A stretch of DNA of 50,911 nucleotides from Prochlorococcus sp. AG-402-K14 (GTDB lineage Bacteria; Cyanobacteriota; Cyanobacteriia; PCC-6307; Cyanobiaceae). Each line of letters begins with the position of its first letter. Position 1 is the first letter of the stretch. Positions 19,089 to 28,569 of the stretch are shown here, in pieces. The notes below the pieces were generated by a model. That model made no database searches and had not been told where the DNA came from. It saw only the letters and a list, made by a program, of their open reading frames with translations. Position numbers and translations under genes: made by a program. The stretch lies in contig QCIG01000014.1 of the NCBI GenBank assembly GCA_003216815.1, positions 1 through 50,911 on the forward strand, written 5' to 3'.

Positions 19089-19820
19089 ATGGTCACTTCT
19101 TATCGTGGCTTTACGCGTTTCAACCAACAAAGAAATAGCCAGATGGCTGTTAATTCCTCATCTTCTTTGCCGCATAACAAAACACTGTTGGAGGTAATTA
19201 AATCTCTTGATGGAGTTTCTACTGAAACCGTAGATAGGTCGAAAACAATTTTTTTTCCTGGTGATCCTGCAGAAAGGGTGTATTTGATTAGGCGTGGTGC
19301 AGTTCGATTAAGTCGGGTGTATGAAACAGGGGAGGAAATTACAGTTGCTTTATTAAGAGAAAATAGTCTTTTTGGGGTTTTATCTTTATTAACAGGTCAC
19401 AGATCAGATCGTTTTTATCATGCGATAGCCTTTACTCGAGTAGAACTTGTTTCAGCTCCAGCGACATCAGTCAGAAATGCCATTGAGCAGGATGCTTCAG
19501 TTGGTTTGCTTTTGCTTCAAGGTTTATCAAGTCGAGTACTTCAAACTGAAACGATGATAGAAACTTTAACTCATAGAGACATGTCATCCCGTCTTGCTAG
19601 TTTTTTACTTGTTCTATGCAGGGACTTTGGTGTACCTGGAGAAAAAGGAGTAACAATTGATTTAAGACTTTCTCATCAAGCTATTGCTGAAGCCATAGGT
19701 TCAACCAGGGTTACCATTACTCGATTACTTGGTGAATTGAAAAATTCCTCATTATTGGCAATAGATAGAAAGAAAATAACTATCTTTGATCCAATTGCTT
19801 TAGCAAAAAGATTTAATTGA
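19089..19820 (+). CDS. ntcA: Global nitrogen regulator NtcA
   Basis: CRP-family transcription factor sensing 2-oxoglutarate and activating nitrogen-assimilation genes under nitrogen limitation. It has the cyclic-nucleotide-like effector domain ([64 protein letters not shown]), a long dimer helix ([20 protein letters not shown]) and a C-terminal helix-turn-helix, [20 protein letters not shown], which is nearly identical to other NtcA proteins. I chose ATG 19089 (243 residues) because TTG 19071 lies upstream of the predicted transcription start; ATG 19143 would give 225 residues, nearer the length of freshwater NtcA. The N-terminal 20-25 residues are variable across the family. Confidence 0.95.
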   Translation: MVTSYRGFTRFNQQRNSQMAVNSSSSLPHNKTLLEVIKSLDGVSTETVDRSKTIFFPGDPAERVYLIRRGAVRLSRVYETGEEITVALLRENSLFGVLSLLTGHRSDRFYHAIAFTRVELVSAPATSVRNAIEQDASVGLLLLQGLSSRVLQTETMIETLTHRDMSSRLASFLLVLCRDFGVPGEKGVTIDLRLSHQAIAEAIGSTRVTITRLLGELKNSSLLAIDRKKITIFDPIALAKRFN

Positions 19821-19876
19821 AGGCCATCTCATACTAATGTTTAGGAGATTGAATTTGATTCTTCTTCTTTATCTCT

Positions 19877-20806
19877 GTGACTGGTTGGCTGCTAATTCTT
19901 TCATTATTAATCCTAGGTGGAATTCTTTCTACTTTGGGAGATCGCTTAGGAACAAGAGTTGGTAAAGCCCGTTTAAGTATTTTTAAGTTAAGGCCAAAGA
20001 GTACAGCTGTTTTAATAACTGTTTTTACTGGAAGTATTATTAGTGCTATTTCTTTTACGATTATGGTCGCATTTAATAGTCAATTACGGGTTGGATTATT
20101 TGAATTAGAGGATATTCAAGCTAAGATTACAGAGAGGGAAAACGAGTTGAAAAAACTAGAAAAAAACCTATATGCTTTAAGAAGTGGAGATGTAGTTATA
20201 AGCAGTGGACAGTCTCTATTAACTAAGACTATACAGATAGATGACAATGACAATATAAAAAAAGTAATCGAAGCTATTCTTCAGCAAGCAAATTTTTATG
20301 CATTTAATCTAGCCAAAACTAATCAATCTAAGTATCGTAGAATACTTTTAGTTCGTAAGGATCATATTGAAAATCTTGAAAAAATAATATCTGATAGTAG
20401 AAGTTGGGTAGTAAGTATCAAATCAGCAGGAAATATACTGAGAGGTGAAAATTATGTATATGCTTTCCCTGAAGTTACATTGAATAAGAATATTACTAGA
20501 AAAGGAGAAGTGATTGCTAGAGAAAATATATCATTATCGAAGTCTGATGCTGAATCTATAAGAAATAAGATTAAACTTTTGCTTTCTTCAACATTAGCTG
20601 AGGTTAAAAGAAGAGGATCTTTGAGTTCTGAATTAAAAATTAATGCTAATCAGATTAATAATTTAGGTAAAAATTTAGTTAATCGAAAAAAGGGAGATTT
20701 TCAAATCATAGCGAAAGCTATTGCTGATAGTCAAAGTGCGGACAAGGTTTCAATATCATTAGAGTTAAAGTCTTTAGAAAAAGTTCAAAACAAGAAAACT
20801 AAATGA
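19877..20806 (+). CDS. DUF3084 family membrane-anchored coiled-coil protein
   Basis: A 309-residue protein of unknown function matching, as I recall, DUF3084, conserved in cyanobacteria. Two N-terminal hydrophobic segments (about 2-20 and 45-66) flank a basic conserved stretch GDRLGTRVGKARLSIFKLRPKSTA, then a charged heptad-like helix (about 78-100, ELEDIQAKITERENELKKLEKNL), and an alpha/beta region to the end. Start is GTG 19877, right at the first hydrophobic segment. The stop overlaps the next gene's start by 4 bp (ATGA), so they are translationally coupled. Downstream of ntcA by 56 bp with the same orientation; no terminator is seen between them. Confidence 0.7.
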   Translation: MTGWLLILSLLILGGILSTLGDRLGTRVGKARLSIFKLRPKSTAVLITVFTGSIISAISFTIMVAFNSQLRVGLFELEDIQAKITERENELKKLEKNLYALRSGDVVISSGQSLLTKTIQIDDNDNIKKVIEAILQQANFYAFNLAKTNQSKYRRILLVRKDHIENLEKIISDSRSWVVSIKSAGNILRGENYVYAFPEVTLNKNITRKGEVIARENISLSKSDAESIRNKIKLLLSSTLAEVKRRGSLSSELKINANQINNLGKNLVNRKKGDFQIIAKAIADSQSADKVSISLELKSLEKVQNKKTK

Positions 20807-21240
20807 GTATATATATATCAATAGATCCCGGAAATCAAAAATGCGGCGTGTTATTGGCTGATATGAAAACTGGAAATGTTATTGAAGCAGGGATATCATC
20901 CTTAAAAAACTTTTCTGATTTGGTATCGTTATGGAATAAAAATTATGTTATCAGTAAAATAATAATTGGTGATGGGACAAATTGTAAGTATATAGAAAAT
21001 CAATTACAACAAATAAATATTTTCAACTATTATTTTGTAGACGAAAGAGGATCAACATTAAGAGCTAGATTTAGATATTGGGAGATTTGGCCCCCCAATT
21101 ACTTTCTTCGTTTGCTTCCAAAAGAAATCCTCTTCCCTCCTGAAAATCTTGATGCAGTAGTAGCATTAATTTTATTAGAAGACTTTTTAAAATATAATTT
21201 CTTTTGGCCAAAAAAAGTCAATATTAAAATTTGGCTCTAA
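20803..21240 (+). CDS. RuvC/YqgF-like RNase H-fold protein
   Basis: A 145-residue protein with the layout of the YqgF/RuvC resolvase-like fold: an N-terminal strand-aspartate SIDPGNQKCGVLLAD, a second strand IIIGDGTN, VDERGSTLRARFRYWE (resembling the DER motif of YqgF) and a C-terminal helix with NLDAVVALILLEDFL (the last acidic residue). The three acidic positions expected for metal-dependent nuclease activity are thus present. The conserved FRYWEIWPPNYFLRLLP insert is unlike classical YqgF and marks a separate cyanobacterial subgroup. Coupled by ATGA overlap to the DUF3084 gene. Substrate unknown. Its 3' end overlaps DUF3146 by 17 bp in convergent orientation. Confidence 0.65.
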   Translation: MSIYISIDPGNQKCGVLLADMKTGNVIEAGISSLKNFSDLVSLWNKNYVISKIIIGDGTNCKYIENQLQQINIFNYYFVDERGSTLRARFRYWEIWPPNYFLRLLPKEILFPPENLDAVVALILLEDFLKYNFFWPKKVNIKIWL

Positions 21241-21478
21241 CTGTAAAAAAGTAATCTCCACCTGATTCAAGTTTATAGTCTGCTTTAACTAAATAGCGCT
21301 CTAATGCATCTTTTATTAAAGCTCTTCCGAGTGGAGGCTCGACAAAAAGCTCTCCCCTGTTAAAGGCCCAAATAAAATTCCATTCAAAACCTCCTGCCCG
21401 GACTATACCCTCTACTTTTTTCTGATCAAAGCACTGCTTATGAATCTGAAGATATGCTGTAGTAGAGGGTTTATTCAT
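21224..21478 (-). CDS. DUF3146 family protein
   Basis: An 84-residue soluble protein that I recognise as a small family found across cyanobacteria (DUF3146). Conserved-looking features are a TAYLQIHKQ strand, AGGFEWNFIWAFNRGELFVEPPLGRALIKDAL in the middle and a terminal LESGGDYFFTVRAKF. No catalytic motif is evident and no function is known to me. It follows pth on the same strand with a 10 bp gap, so it is likely the last gene of the psbH-tatA-pth transcript. Confidence 0.75.
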   Translation of the reverse strand: MNKPSTTAYLQIHKQCFDQKKVEGIVRAGGFEWNFIWAFNRGELFVEPPLGRALIKDALERYLVKADYKLESGGDYFFTVRAKF

Positions 21479-21488
21479 TTTCTTAATG

Positions 21489-22100
21489 TTATGAATTCTC
21501 AGGCTTATAAGAATTTAGTCGAGTAGCTATCTTTTCCCAATTATTAGATCTAATTGATTCGATAGAACTTATTATTTCCTTAATGATGAAATTTAATAAT
21601 ACAAATTCTTCTTTTGAAAATTTACCTAAAACGTGAGAAATAGTTTTAGGCTTTCTCTCTTCTTGAATAGCACTTGGTGGACCTATCCCAATTCTCAATC
21701 GCTTAAACTCATTAGTTCCTAAATATTTGATAATACTTTTTAATCCATTATGTCCTCCTGAACTTCCTTTAGAACGTACTCTTATTTTTCCAAGAGGAAG
21801 ATCCATATCATCTACTAAGACTATCAATTGATGGTTCTCAAAATTAAACCAATCCTTTGCTGAACGAACTGATTTACCGCTTTCATTCATATATGTATTA
21901 GGCATTAAAAGCTTTTTTTTACTAATGCCGGATCCAATGTCACATGTCTTCCCATGGAGTTTTTTCTTTTCACGAAAGGTACAATTATTTTGCCTAGCTA
22001 TTTCTTCAAGTACCATAAAACCAACATTATGACGAGTTTTATCGTATTCATCCCCAGGATTGCCTAAGCCAATAAGTAATTTTAGGTCATCTGTCAACAT
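21489..22100 (-). CDS. pth: Peptidyl-tRNA hydrolase
   Basis: Releases tRNA from peptidyl-tRNAs that drop off ribosomes. The 203 residues have the family motifs LIGLGNPGDEYDKTRHNVGFM with the catalytic histidine (near 25), PNTYMNESGKSV with the substrate asparagines, LIVLVDDMDLPLGKIRVR with the catalytic-site aspartate, and GSSGGHNGLKSI. Length is typical. ATG start. Downstream of tatA by 63 bp in a conserved cyanobacterial neighbourhood. Confidence 0.96.
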   Translation of the reverse strand: MLTDDLKLLIGLGNPGDEYDKTRHNVGFMVLEEIARQNNCTFREKKKLHGKTCDIGSGISKKKLLMPNTYMNESGKSVRSAKDWFNFENHQLIVLVDDMDLPLGKIRVRSKGSSGGHNGLKSIIKYLGTNEFKRLRIGIGPPSAIQEERKPKTISHVLGKFSKEEFVLLNFIIKEIISSIESIRSNNWEKIATRLNSYKPENS

Positions 22101-22163
22101 ACATATTGGATAGAATCAAACATGATTCTACAAGTGAGAAATATCTAATTATTTTTGGGGCAA

Positions 22164-22379
22164 TTAATTTTCCTTGTCCACAATGTTTTCATTTGAAGAC
22201 TCGTCTTCGGTCATTGCGTTTTTGATTTCTCGCTCAAACTCTGTGGAGGCACTTTGAAGGCCTTTAAGAGTTTTGCCAATGGTTCGTCCTAGTTCTGGAA
22301 GACGTTTAGGACCGAAAATAACAAGTGCTAATCCAGCAATAACAGCTATTTCGGGTAAACCAACCCCAAAAATATTCAT
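22164..22379 (-). CDS. tatA: Twin-arginine translocase subunit TatA/E
   Basis: Small single-span subunit forming the channel of the Tat system, which moves folded proteins across thylakoid and plasma membranes. The 71 residues consist of an N-terminal hydrophobic helix (about 5-20), the hinge FGPKRLPELGRTIGKTLKGLQSAS characteristic of TatA, an amphipathic helix and a short acidic tail. The FGP motif and the length identify it clearly; TatA versus TatB cannot be separated strictly, though short length favours TatA/E. Located between psbH and pth on the same strand. Confidence 0.92.
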   Translation of the reverse strand: MNIFGVGLPEIAVIAGLALVIFGPKRLPELGRTIGKTLKGLQSASTEFEREIKNAMTEDESSNENIVDKEN

Positions 22380-22412
22380 GGACGAACCTCAACTACTCAG
22401 AATTTAATCAAT

Positions 22413-22610
22413 TCATCCATTCCAGTCGACTGAAAAGCCTTGTAGAAGAAGTGATTGATTATAAATTTGGAGCATAATCACAAGAAATACCAGTAGTAAA
22501 ATTCCTATGAAGGCCATTACAGGTGTTGCTCCCCAACCTGGTACAACCTTTCCTTGTCCAGAATTGCCGATAGATTTCAGCAAAGATCCAAGTGCTGTTT
22601 TTTGTCCCAT
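22413..22610 (-). CDS. psbH: Photosystem II protein PsbH
   Basis: Small one-helix thylakoid protein of the photosystem II core near CP47 and the QB site. The 65 residues include an N-terminal stromal part [14 protein letters not shown], the conserved [13 protein letters not shown] before the membrane helix (about 30-50) and a lumenal tail with the tyrosine in [15 protein letters not shown]. Matches Prochlorococcus/Synechococcus PsbH. First gene of a tatA-pth-DUF3146 run. psbN, normally opposite it, is not seen. Confidence 0.96.
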   Translation of the reverse strand: MGQKTALGSLLKSIGNSGQGKVVPGWGATPVMAFIGILLLVFLVIMLQIYNQSLLLQGFSVDWNG

Positions 22611-22982
22611 GTCGTTTTTCTAAGCTCAGATTTGTATGAGTCAAGATATTGTATGAGAACTTGTCCAAAAGAAGAAGAGACTGTAGAAACTTGTGATGGA
22701 ATGTCCCAAAAAACAATGATTTTTGAGAAATTTGTTTTGAAATAGTGCTGAAAACAAAGAAAATTACAAAAAATAAAAAAAGAAAGTTAAGGATTTTTTG
22801 AATTTAAACGATAAAAAAAATGGTCAAATGAGGGATTTTCCTTGATTTTATTGGCTTTTTAAGGTTTCTCTATAGATGAAAATTTTTTTCTATTTCCAAA
22901 AGTCTGTAACACCTTTGTTTTTCTGATTGGAGTTATTGACTTCATAGGATAGGTTTAACTTCTAATTAGTTGGTTCGTATTC
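22611..22982. other. Gap between psbH and psbI, no gene recognised
   Basis: A 372-base divergent region. Checked in all three plus-strand frames for the small psbN expected here; only short unrelated frames appear. The psbH promoter should be in the left part. Near the right end, TTGACT (22936-22941) and TCTAAT (22961-22966), 19 bases apart and 16 bases before the psbI ATG, form a plausible sigma-70 type promoter for psbI. The middle is very A-rich. Confidence 0.5.
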
Positions 22983-23111
22983 ATGCTTGCCCTCAAGATT
23001 TCCGTCTATACGGTCGTCTTTTTCTTTGTCGGGATCTTTTTATTTGGTTTCTTGGCAAGTGATCCAACAAGGACACCAAATAGAAAGGATTTGGAAAGTC
23101 CTCAGGACTAA
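22983..23111 (+). CDS. psbI: Photosystem II reaction centre protein PsbI
   Basis: A 42-residue single-span protein, [15 protein letters not shown] then the rest of the helix, ending [17 protein letters not shown]. The sequence matches PsbI almost residue for residue; it binds at the periphery of the D1 protein and helps dimer stability. The gene is complete, from ATG 22983 to TAA 23111. It stands alone between the psbH gap and the DUF3769 gene. Confidence 0.95.
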   Translation: MLALKISVYTVVFFFVGIFLFGFLASDPTRTPNRKDLESPQD

Positions 23112-23194
23112 TATGAATGACACGCTAATTACTGGACTAAACAAGCTCCTGTAATTGCTTTATTCAGTATTATCTTTTCGTCGGCTTAATTCAT

Positions 23195-25204
23195 TTGGCG
23201 GCGAAATATAATTATCGATTGCTTTTAAACCTTGGATTTCTTGGTTTTAGCTCTTTACTGTCTTTTTTTGAGATCGCTATAGCAGATGAGTATTTTTTAG
23301 AAAGATTTGAAAAATCAAAAAATTTTAGTTTTTCTGTAGGTACTTTAGCTAATACCTCTATAAGAAAATCACCTATAGAAATATTAAAAGTAGAGAATAA
23401 AGAAAATATACTTTTGACATTGAAAATATTTGCCGATAAGCAATATGACTATGATCAAAATATTTATTTAGCTGAGGGTAATGTTAAAGCTTTAATTAAT
23501 GGAGGAGTCTTAAGTTCTGATTTATTAAGTTATGACAAGTCAGCTGGTGTTTTGATTGCTCAGGGGAATGTGAGCTTTAAGAAGGGTGGGCAATATTTTA
23601 GAGGTAAGGAATTTAGATTTAATTTATTAAATAAAGAAGGAAGTATAAAAGATTCATATGGAAAATTAGATATTATGAATGTATTACAGGATCTTCGAAT
23701 TGATTCTAAATCGAGAAAAACAATAGTTAAAAATACATCCATAAATAAATTAAATAATGCTTATAATGATGGAATAGAATTTTCTTTTGGAAATATTAAA
23801 TTACCAACAAATAAAATTACTAGAACTAATAAATCTATAGGCTCAATTAATCATTGGAGATTTAAATCTGATTTAATAACTATTCAGGAAAATGGTTGGA
23901 AATCTGATAGGGTCACTTTTACTAATGATCCATTTGACCCTCATCAAATTTCTTTTGAAGGAATAGATGTTATTGCAGAAGAAGAAGAAGATGGAGAATT
24001 GCTGATTACGTCTTCTAAAACTAATTTAATTCTAGAGAGAAGAACTAAAGTTTTCTTAGGTAAAAGAAGATTTGGAGGTAAGAAAAAAAAGAAAAATAAA
24101 TTCGAGTTAATGATAGATGGTAAGGATCGTGACGGACTGGTTGTGATAAGAAGAAGTGATTCTGCACAAATTAATAAAAATATAAAATTTAATCTTCAGC
24201 CTCAGTTTTTGATTAATAGAGCTCTCTTAGGGAAAACGAATAGTTATAAAAACAAACATATTAATTTTTCAGATCTGCTTGGCTTAAATATAAAGCTAAA
24301 TGCAGATTATAGAGATTGGAATTTCGAAAGTTCTAATGATTTAAGTACATTCAATACAACTAGGATTTTTTCTGGACTAAGACATTCATCTTCTTTTAAA
24401 AGGTATATTAAACTGCCTATGCTAGATGATTCAAATTTTAATATATTTACTACTTATAGATCTAGAGCCTGGAATGGAACAATTGGTGAGACTGAGATTA
24501 AATCAGCATACGGAGGATTTATTGATAAGACAAATTATTTTCAATCGGATGAAGTTAAAAACAATTTTAATATTCGACTTGGAATAGCAAGGTATGAAGC
24601 AGAGAAGCTGAAAAGTACTGACATGATTAGCCTTTGGAGATCTAGCGCTTTCGCTTCTTTGGATAGTGAATTTAAAATATGGAATATGAAACAAAAAGAT
24701 CTAGATATAAAAAAAGAGATGGCTTTATCTCCTGTTTTAATTAACCCTGAATTAGTTCTGAAAACTAACATTAATTCAGCCTATTTTAAATATGAAGATG
24801 GTAGTGATCAGGGTTTCCTTAAGTTTAGTCTTGGTCCTGAAATTAGATTAGGAAAACTAGAAAGAAATTTTCTTGACTATACAAAACTTTCTGTTATGCC
24901 AGGATTGAAAATCAAAGCTGGAAATAGTCCATTTAAGTTTGATAATGCAATTGATTTAAAAACATTAAATGTCAGTTTCATGCAACAAATATATGGACCT
25001 TTCATGTTTGATATGATGTCTAATTTAAATATTGATGGTAGTTCAGAAAATTTTGGAGAATATTTTGATACAAAATTAGGTTTCTTATGGCATAAAAGAG
25101 CATATGAATTTGGGATTTACTATCATCCTAATAATTATTCCGGAGGATTATATTTTCGTTTAAATGGATTTAATTTTGATAATTCTGTGAATGCTGTGTT
25201 TTAG
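23195..25204 (+). CDS. LptD/OstA-like outer-membrane protein (DUF3769)
   Basis: A 669-residue protein with an N-terminal hydrophobic signal-like segment (about 9-30, ending near IAIADEYF), an OstA/LptA-type jellyroll region (about 75-160: IYLAEGNVKALINGGVLSSDLLSYD and LIAQGNVSFKKGG), a basic lysine cluster near 290-300 and a long C-terminal part of alternating polar/hydrophobic strands ending in an aromatic-rich region, as expected for a beta-barrel. It looks like the cyanobacterial counterpart of LptD that inserts lipopolysaccharide into the outer membrane; DUF3769 is my recollection of the family. Start is TTG 23195, just before the signal; TTG 23219 is possible too. Confidence 0.72.
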   Translation: MAAKYNYRLLLNLGFLGFSSLLSFFEIAIADEYFLERFEKSKNFSFSVGTLANTSIRKSPIEILKVENKENILLTLKIFADKQYDYDQNIYLAEGNVKALINGGVLSSDLLSYDKSAGVLIAQGNVSFKKGGQYFRGKEFRFNLLNKEGSIKDSYGKLDIMNVLQDLRIDSKSRKTIVKNTSINKLNNAYNDGIEFSFGNIKLPTNKITRTNKSIGSINHWRFKSDLITIQENGWKSDRVTFTNDPFDPHQISFEGIDVIAEEEEDGELLITSSKTNLILERRTKVFLGKRRFGGKKKKKNKFELMIDGKDRDGLVVIRRSDSAQINKNIKFNLQPQFLINRALLGKTNSYKNKHINFSDLLGLNIKLNADYRDWNFESSNDLSTFNTTRIFSGLRHSSSFKRYIKLPMLDDSNFNIFTTYRSRAWNGTIGETEIKSAYGGFIDKTNYFQSDEVKNNFNIRLGIARYEAEKLKSTDMISLWRSSAFASLDSEFKIWNMKQKDLDIKKEMALSPVLINPELVLKTNINSAYFKYEDGSDQGFLKFSLGPEIRLGKLERNFLDYTKLSVMPGLKIKAGNSPFKFDNAIDLKTLNVSFMQQIYGPFMFDMMSNLNIDGSSENFGEYFDTKLGFLWHKRAYEFGIYYHPNNYSGGLYFRLNGFNFDNSVNAVF

Positions 25205-25206
25205 AT

Positions 25207-25821
25207 TTATTGTTTAAAATTGTTTAGATAAGGTAGATTCTTTACTGTATTCTTGATTCTTTCCTCCTCAGCAAGAAGTTGAGAAGTTGCATCCCATTTT
25301 CCAGAAAAAAGCATCTTATAAGCTCCTTCTTCAAGATTTAGTTTTAAAGTCTCTTTTTGATTGGAAATCGTTGAATCTTTAAGTTTAAAATCCCAAATTT
25401 GTTTGGGGTTATCATCAACAAGTTTTTGTAATTTAGTTATTTCTGTTTTTGGTGCCGTAAGACAAGGTATTCCTAGAGCAAGGCAATTACCAAAAAAAAT
25501 CTCAGCAAAGCTTTCGCCCACAATTAATCTTATCCCCCATCTCATAAGAGCTTGTGGTGCATGTTCGCGACTTGAGCCGCAGCCAAAATTATCATTAACA
25601 ATAAGAATATTAGCTCCTTTATTTTGATCAAGATCAAATGGATGATTGCCTTTTAGCTCTTTTCTGTCATCAGCAAAAACTTGTTCTCCTAAAGCGGAAA
25701 AACTCACACATTTTAGAAATCTTGCAGGAATAATTCTGTCAGTATCAATATCGTCGCCTTTAATTACAAAGCTGCGGCCACTGATTGATTTGATTTCACC
25801 TTTTGGGAACTCGTGTTTCAT
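25207..25821 (-). CDS. leuD: 3-isopropylmalate dehydratase small subunit
   Basis: Partners LeuC in isomerising 2-isopropylmalate to 3-isopropylmalate in leucine biosynthesis. The 204 residues show the aconitase swivel domain: DDIDTDRIIPARFL, NFGCGSSREHAPQAL (substrate-binding loop) and FGNCLALGIPC. Length is typical. ATG start 21 bp after leuC, on the same strand in a four-gene run. Confidence 0.96.
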   Translation of the reverse strand: MKHEFPKGEIKSISGRSFVIKGDDIDTDRIIPARFLKCVSFSALGEQVFADDRKELKGNHPFDLDQNKGANILIVNDNFGCGSSREHAPQALMRWGIRLIVGESFAEIFFGNCLALGIPCLTAPKTEITKLQKLVDDNPKQIWDFKLKDSTISNQKETLKLNLEEGAYKMLFSGKWDATSQLLAEEERIKNTVKNLPYLNNFKQ

Positions 25822-25842
25822 CTATAAGAATTATTTTTAGTT

Positions 25843-27252
25843 TTACTTTTGAAGTAATTTTCTTACATCAGTAACCTTTCCATTTATAGCAGCTGCGGCA
25901 ACCATAGCTGGGCTCATCAATAAGGTTCTTCCATTCGCAGAGCCTTGCCTCCCTTTGAAGTTTCTATTGCTGGAGCTAGCACTTATTTGCCTTCCTTCTA
26001 ATTTATCTGGGTTCATTGCTAGACACATTGAGCAACCTGGTTCTCGCCATTCAAAACCTGCATTAAGGAATATCTTATCTATTCCTTTGCTTTTGGCGTC
26101 CTTAGCAACTTGTTGGGACCCAGGAACAACAAATGCTCTAATCCCAGTCGCGACTGTATACCCTTTGACAATTTTAGATGCCTCTTCTAGATCACTTAAT
26201 CTGCCATTTGTACAGCTACCTATAAAGCAAACATCAATTTCTACTCCTTCTATGGGATTGTCTGGCTCGAGATTCATATATTTGCATGCATCTTTGGCAA
26301 TTTGTTGCTCATTTTTTGGAAGAGACTCAGGATTTGGAATTTTTTCTTTGATTGAAATCCCTTGGCCAGGAGTAATACCCCAAGTAACTGTAGGTTCAAT
26401 TAATGATCCATCTAATTGAATCTCATCATCAAATTTAGCTTCCGAATCACTAGCTAGACTTCTCCACCAAGTAATAGCTTTATCCCATTCTTGACCTTTT
26501 GGAGAACATTCTTTGTCTTTTAAATATTGGAAAGTAGTTTCATCTGGATTGATATAACCACATCTAGCCCCTCCCTCAATAGCCATATTGCATATAGTCA
26601 TTCTACTCTCCATTGAAAGTTTTTCTATTGCAGGTCCAGCAAATTCATACGCAAATCCAACCCCTCCTTTGACTCCGAGATGACGAATAATATGAAGTAT
26701 TAGATCTTTGGCATAAACCCCCTTTTGCAGTTCACCATCTACCCATATTCTTCTTACTTTTAATTTTTTCATTGCCAAGCTTTGACTCGCCAGCACATCT
26801 CTAACTTGACTTGTGCCAATACCGAATGCAATGGCTCCAAATGCTCCATGGGTTGAGGTATGAGAATCTCCACAAGCTACAGTCATCCCAGGCTGGGTCA
26901 ATCCCAATTCGGGAGCCATGACATGCACTACTCCTTGAGAATTACTTCCAATTCCATGAAATTTTATACCATGAGATTTGCAGTTTTTTTCTAAAGTAGC
27001 CAACATTTCCTCTGCAAGAGGATCATTAAAAGGACGTTCTTGATTTGATGTTGGAACTATATGATCAACTGTTGCGATTGTTAGGTTGGGAAATTTTACG
27101 CCAAGATTTTTTTCATGGATAGCTGAAAAAGCTTGAGGACTTGTTACTTCGTGAATCAAATGAAGACCAACAAAAAGCTGTGTTGATCCACCCGGCAGCT
27201 CTTTTACGCGATGGAAGTTCCAAACTTTGTCGTAGAGGGTGCCAGAACTCAA
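25843..27252 (-). CDS. leuC: 3-isopropylmalate dehydratase large subunit
   Basis: Iron-sulfur subunit of isopropylmalate isomerase, second step of leucine synthesis. Of 469 residues, the 4Fe-4S ligands are the cysteine of [11 protein letters not shown] (near 350) and the pair in [10 protein letters not shown] (near 410). [22 protein letters not shown] and [15 protein letters not shown] are conserved aconitase-family blocks. The start is TTG 27252, which gives [14 protein letters not shown], matching family N-termini; no upstream ATG fits. Part of the glyA-cinA-leuC-leuD run. Confidence 0.96.
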   Translation of the reverse strand: MSSGTLYDKVWNFHRVKELPGGSTQLFVGLHLIHEVTSPQAFSAIHEKNLGVKFPNLTIATVDHIVPTSNQERPFNDPLAEEMLATLEKNCKSHGIKFHGIGSNSQGVVHVMAPELGLTQPGMTVACGDSHTSTHGAFGAIAFGIGTSQVRDVLASQSLAMKKLKVRRIWVDGELQKGVYAKDLILHIIRHLGVKGGVGFAYEFAGPAIEKLSMESRMTICNMAIEGGARCGYINPDETTFQYLKDKECSPKGQEWDKAITWWRSLASDSEAKFDDEIQLDGSLIEPTVTWGITPGQGISIKEKIPNPESLPKNEQQIAKDACKYMNLEPDNPIEGVEIDVCFIGSCTNGRLSDLEEASKIVKGYTVATGIRAFVVPGSQQVAKDAKSKGIDKIFLNAGFEWREPGCSMCLAMNPDKLEGRQISASSSNRNFKGRQGSANGRTLLMSPAMVAAAAINGKVTDVRKLLQK

Positions 27253-27276
27253 TGTTTAAAATCCAATAATGAGGAC

Positions 27277-28569
27277 TCAGCTTTCCATGAGTATAGATAA
27301 ACGTAATCTATCAAGAGCATTTAAAACGCTTAATTTTTGAATATCTTCTCTTGTCTTATTAGATCCGAATCTTTTTTCCCAAGTAATCAGTGTTTTTGGA
27401 CTCTTAATACAAAACATTACTAGTCCAATTGGTTTTAATTTGGTTCCTCCATTAGGCCCCGCAATCCCACTGACCGAGATAGCCCAATTAACTTTGAATT
27501 TTTTGTGGACACCTTTAGCCATTGATTCAACTACTTCTTTTGAGACTGCTCCAAATTTATTAATTATTTCTTCTGGGACATCTAATATTTCTTGCTTAAT
27601 TGAATTGTTATAGGCGATGATGCCACCATGGAAAATCTTTGAACATCCAGGAATTCTTGTAAGTTTAGAGCCGATTCCACCTCCAGTGCATGATTCTGCA
27701 ACAGCGATCGTTTCATTTCTTTTCAGCAATAAATTAAATACTAATTGTTCGAGAGTTTCATTGTCTTCACCATAACATTTTAATCCAGTAAGTTTAATTA
27801 ATTCTTGTTCAATAGGCTTTATTAATTTACTAGTCTCATTTAAATTATCTCCTTTAGCTGTAATGCGTACTTTTACTTCACCAGTGGATGCATAAGTTGC
27901 GACAGTAGGATTATTCTTTTCCAGTAAATGTGGAATTTTATCTGCTAGTGTTGATTCACTTATGCCTGTAAAATATAAGACTTTACTAGAAATTTTCTTC
28001 TTCGAAAAATTATTATTTATTAACCATTGTGCTCCTTCTTTTAGCCACATTTCCTTTAATTCAGAGGGAACTCCTGGGAAAGTAAGTATTGTGAACCCAT
28101 TCTTTGGGCTCCATATTATACCAGGTGCAGTGCCAGTTGAATTGTTTATTATTTTTGAACCTTTTGGTACTAGAGATTGCTTCTTTTGACTCTCAGATAA
28201 TCTACTTTCCTTATGTTGTAATTTATTATTTAAGTCAATCAGAATATCACTTCTTTCTTCCAGTTTTGTATTAAAAGTTTCAGCAATTACTTTGGTTGTA
28301 ATATCATCTGGTGTCGGTCCAAGGCCACCAGTTGTTATTAGGATTTCAGCTCGATTAGATGATTCAAGTATGGCTTCCTTTAATCTAAAAGAATTATCTC
28401 CAATAACGGTTTGCCTGAAATGTGGGATACCTAAAATTGCTAATTGTTCTGCTAACCATTTAGCATTTGTATTGACAATATTTCCAAGAAGTAGTTCACT
28501 TCCAATGCATAAAATTTCTGCCCCATAGTGGTTGCTATTTCTAGTATTTTTTTCTTTAGATATTTTCAC
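27277..28569 (-). CDS. cinA: CinA-like protein (nicotinamide-nucleotide amidase)
   Basis: Two domains in 430 residues: an N-terminal molybdopterin-binding-like/COG1058 domain ([50 protein letters not shown]) and a C-terminal amidase domain ([50 protein letters not shown]). The C-terminal domain deamidates nicotinamide mononucleotide in NAD recycling; the link with competence is historical. The start is GTG 28569, overlapping the glyA stop by 14 bp. Intact, usual length. Confidence 0.93.
   Translation of the reverse strand: MKISKEKNTRNSNHYGAEILCIGSELLLGNIVNTNAKWLAEQLAILGIPHFRQTVIGDNSFRLKEAILESSNRAEILITTGGLGPTPDDITTKVIAETFNTKLEERSDILIDLNNKLQHKESRLSESQKKQSLVPKGSKIINNSTGTAPGIIWSPKNGFTILTFPGVPSELKEMWLKEGAQWLINNNFSKKKISSKVLYFTGISESTLADKIPHLLEKNNPTVATYASTGEVKVRITAKGDNLNETSKLIKPIEQELIKLTGLKCYGEDNETLEQLVFNLLLKRNETIAVAESCTGGGIGSKLTRIPGCSKIFHGGIIAYNNSIKQEILDVPEEIINKFGAVSKEVVESMAKGVHKKFKVNWAISVSGIAGPNGGTKLKPIGLVMFCIKSPKTLITWEKRFGSNKTREDIQKLSVLNALDRLRLSILMES

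Noticed and set aside
22554-22745. 63-residue plus-strand frame overlapping psbH, considered as psbN
   Set aside because: Translation has no hydrophobic helix or PsbN ending and is largely antisense to psbH.
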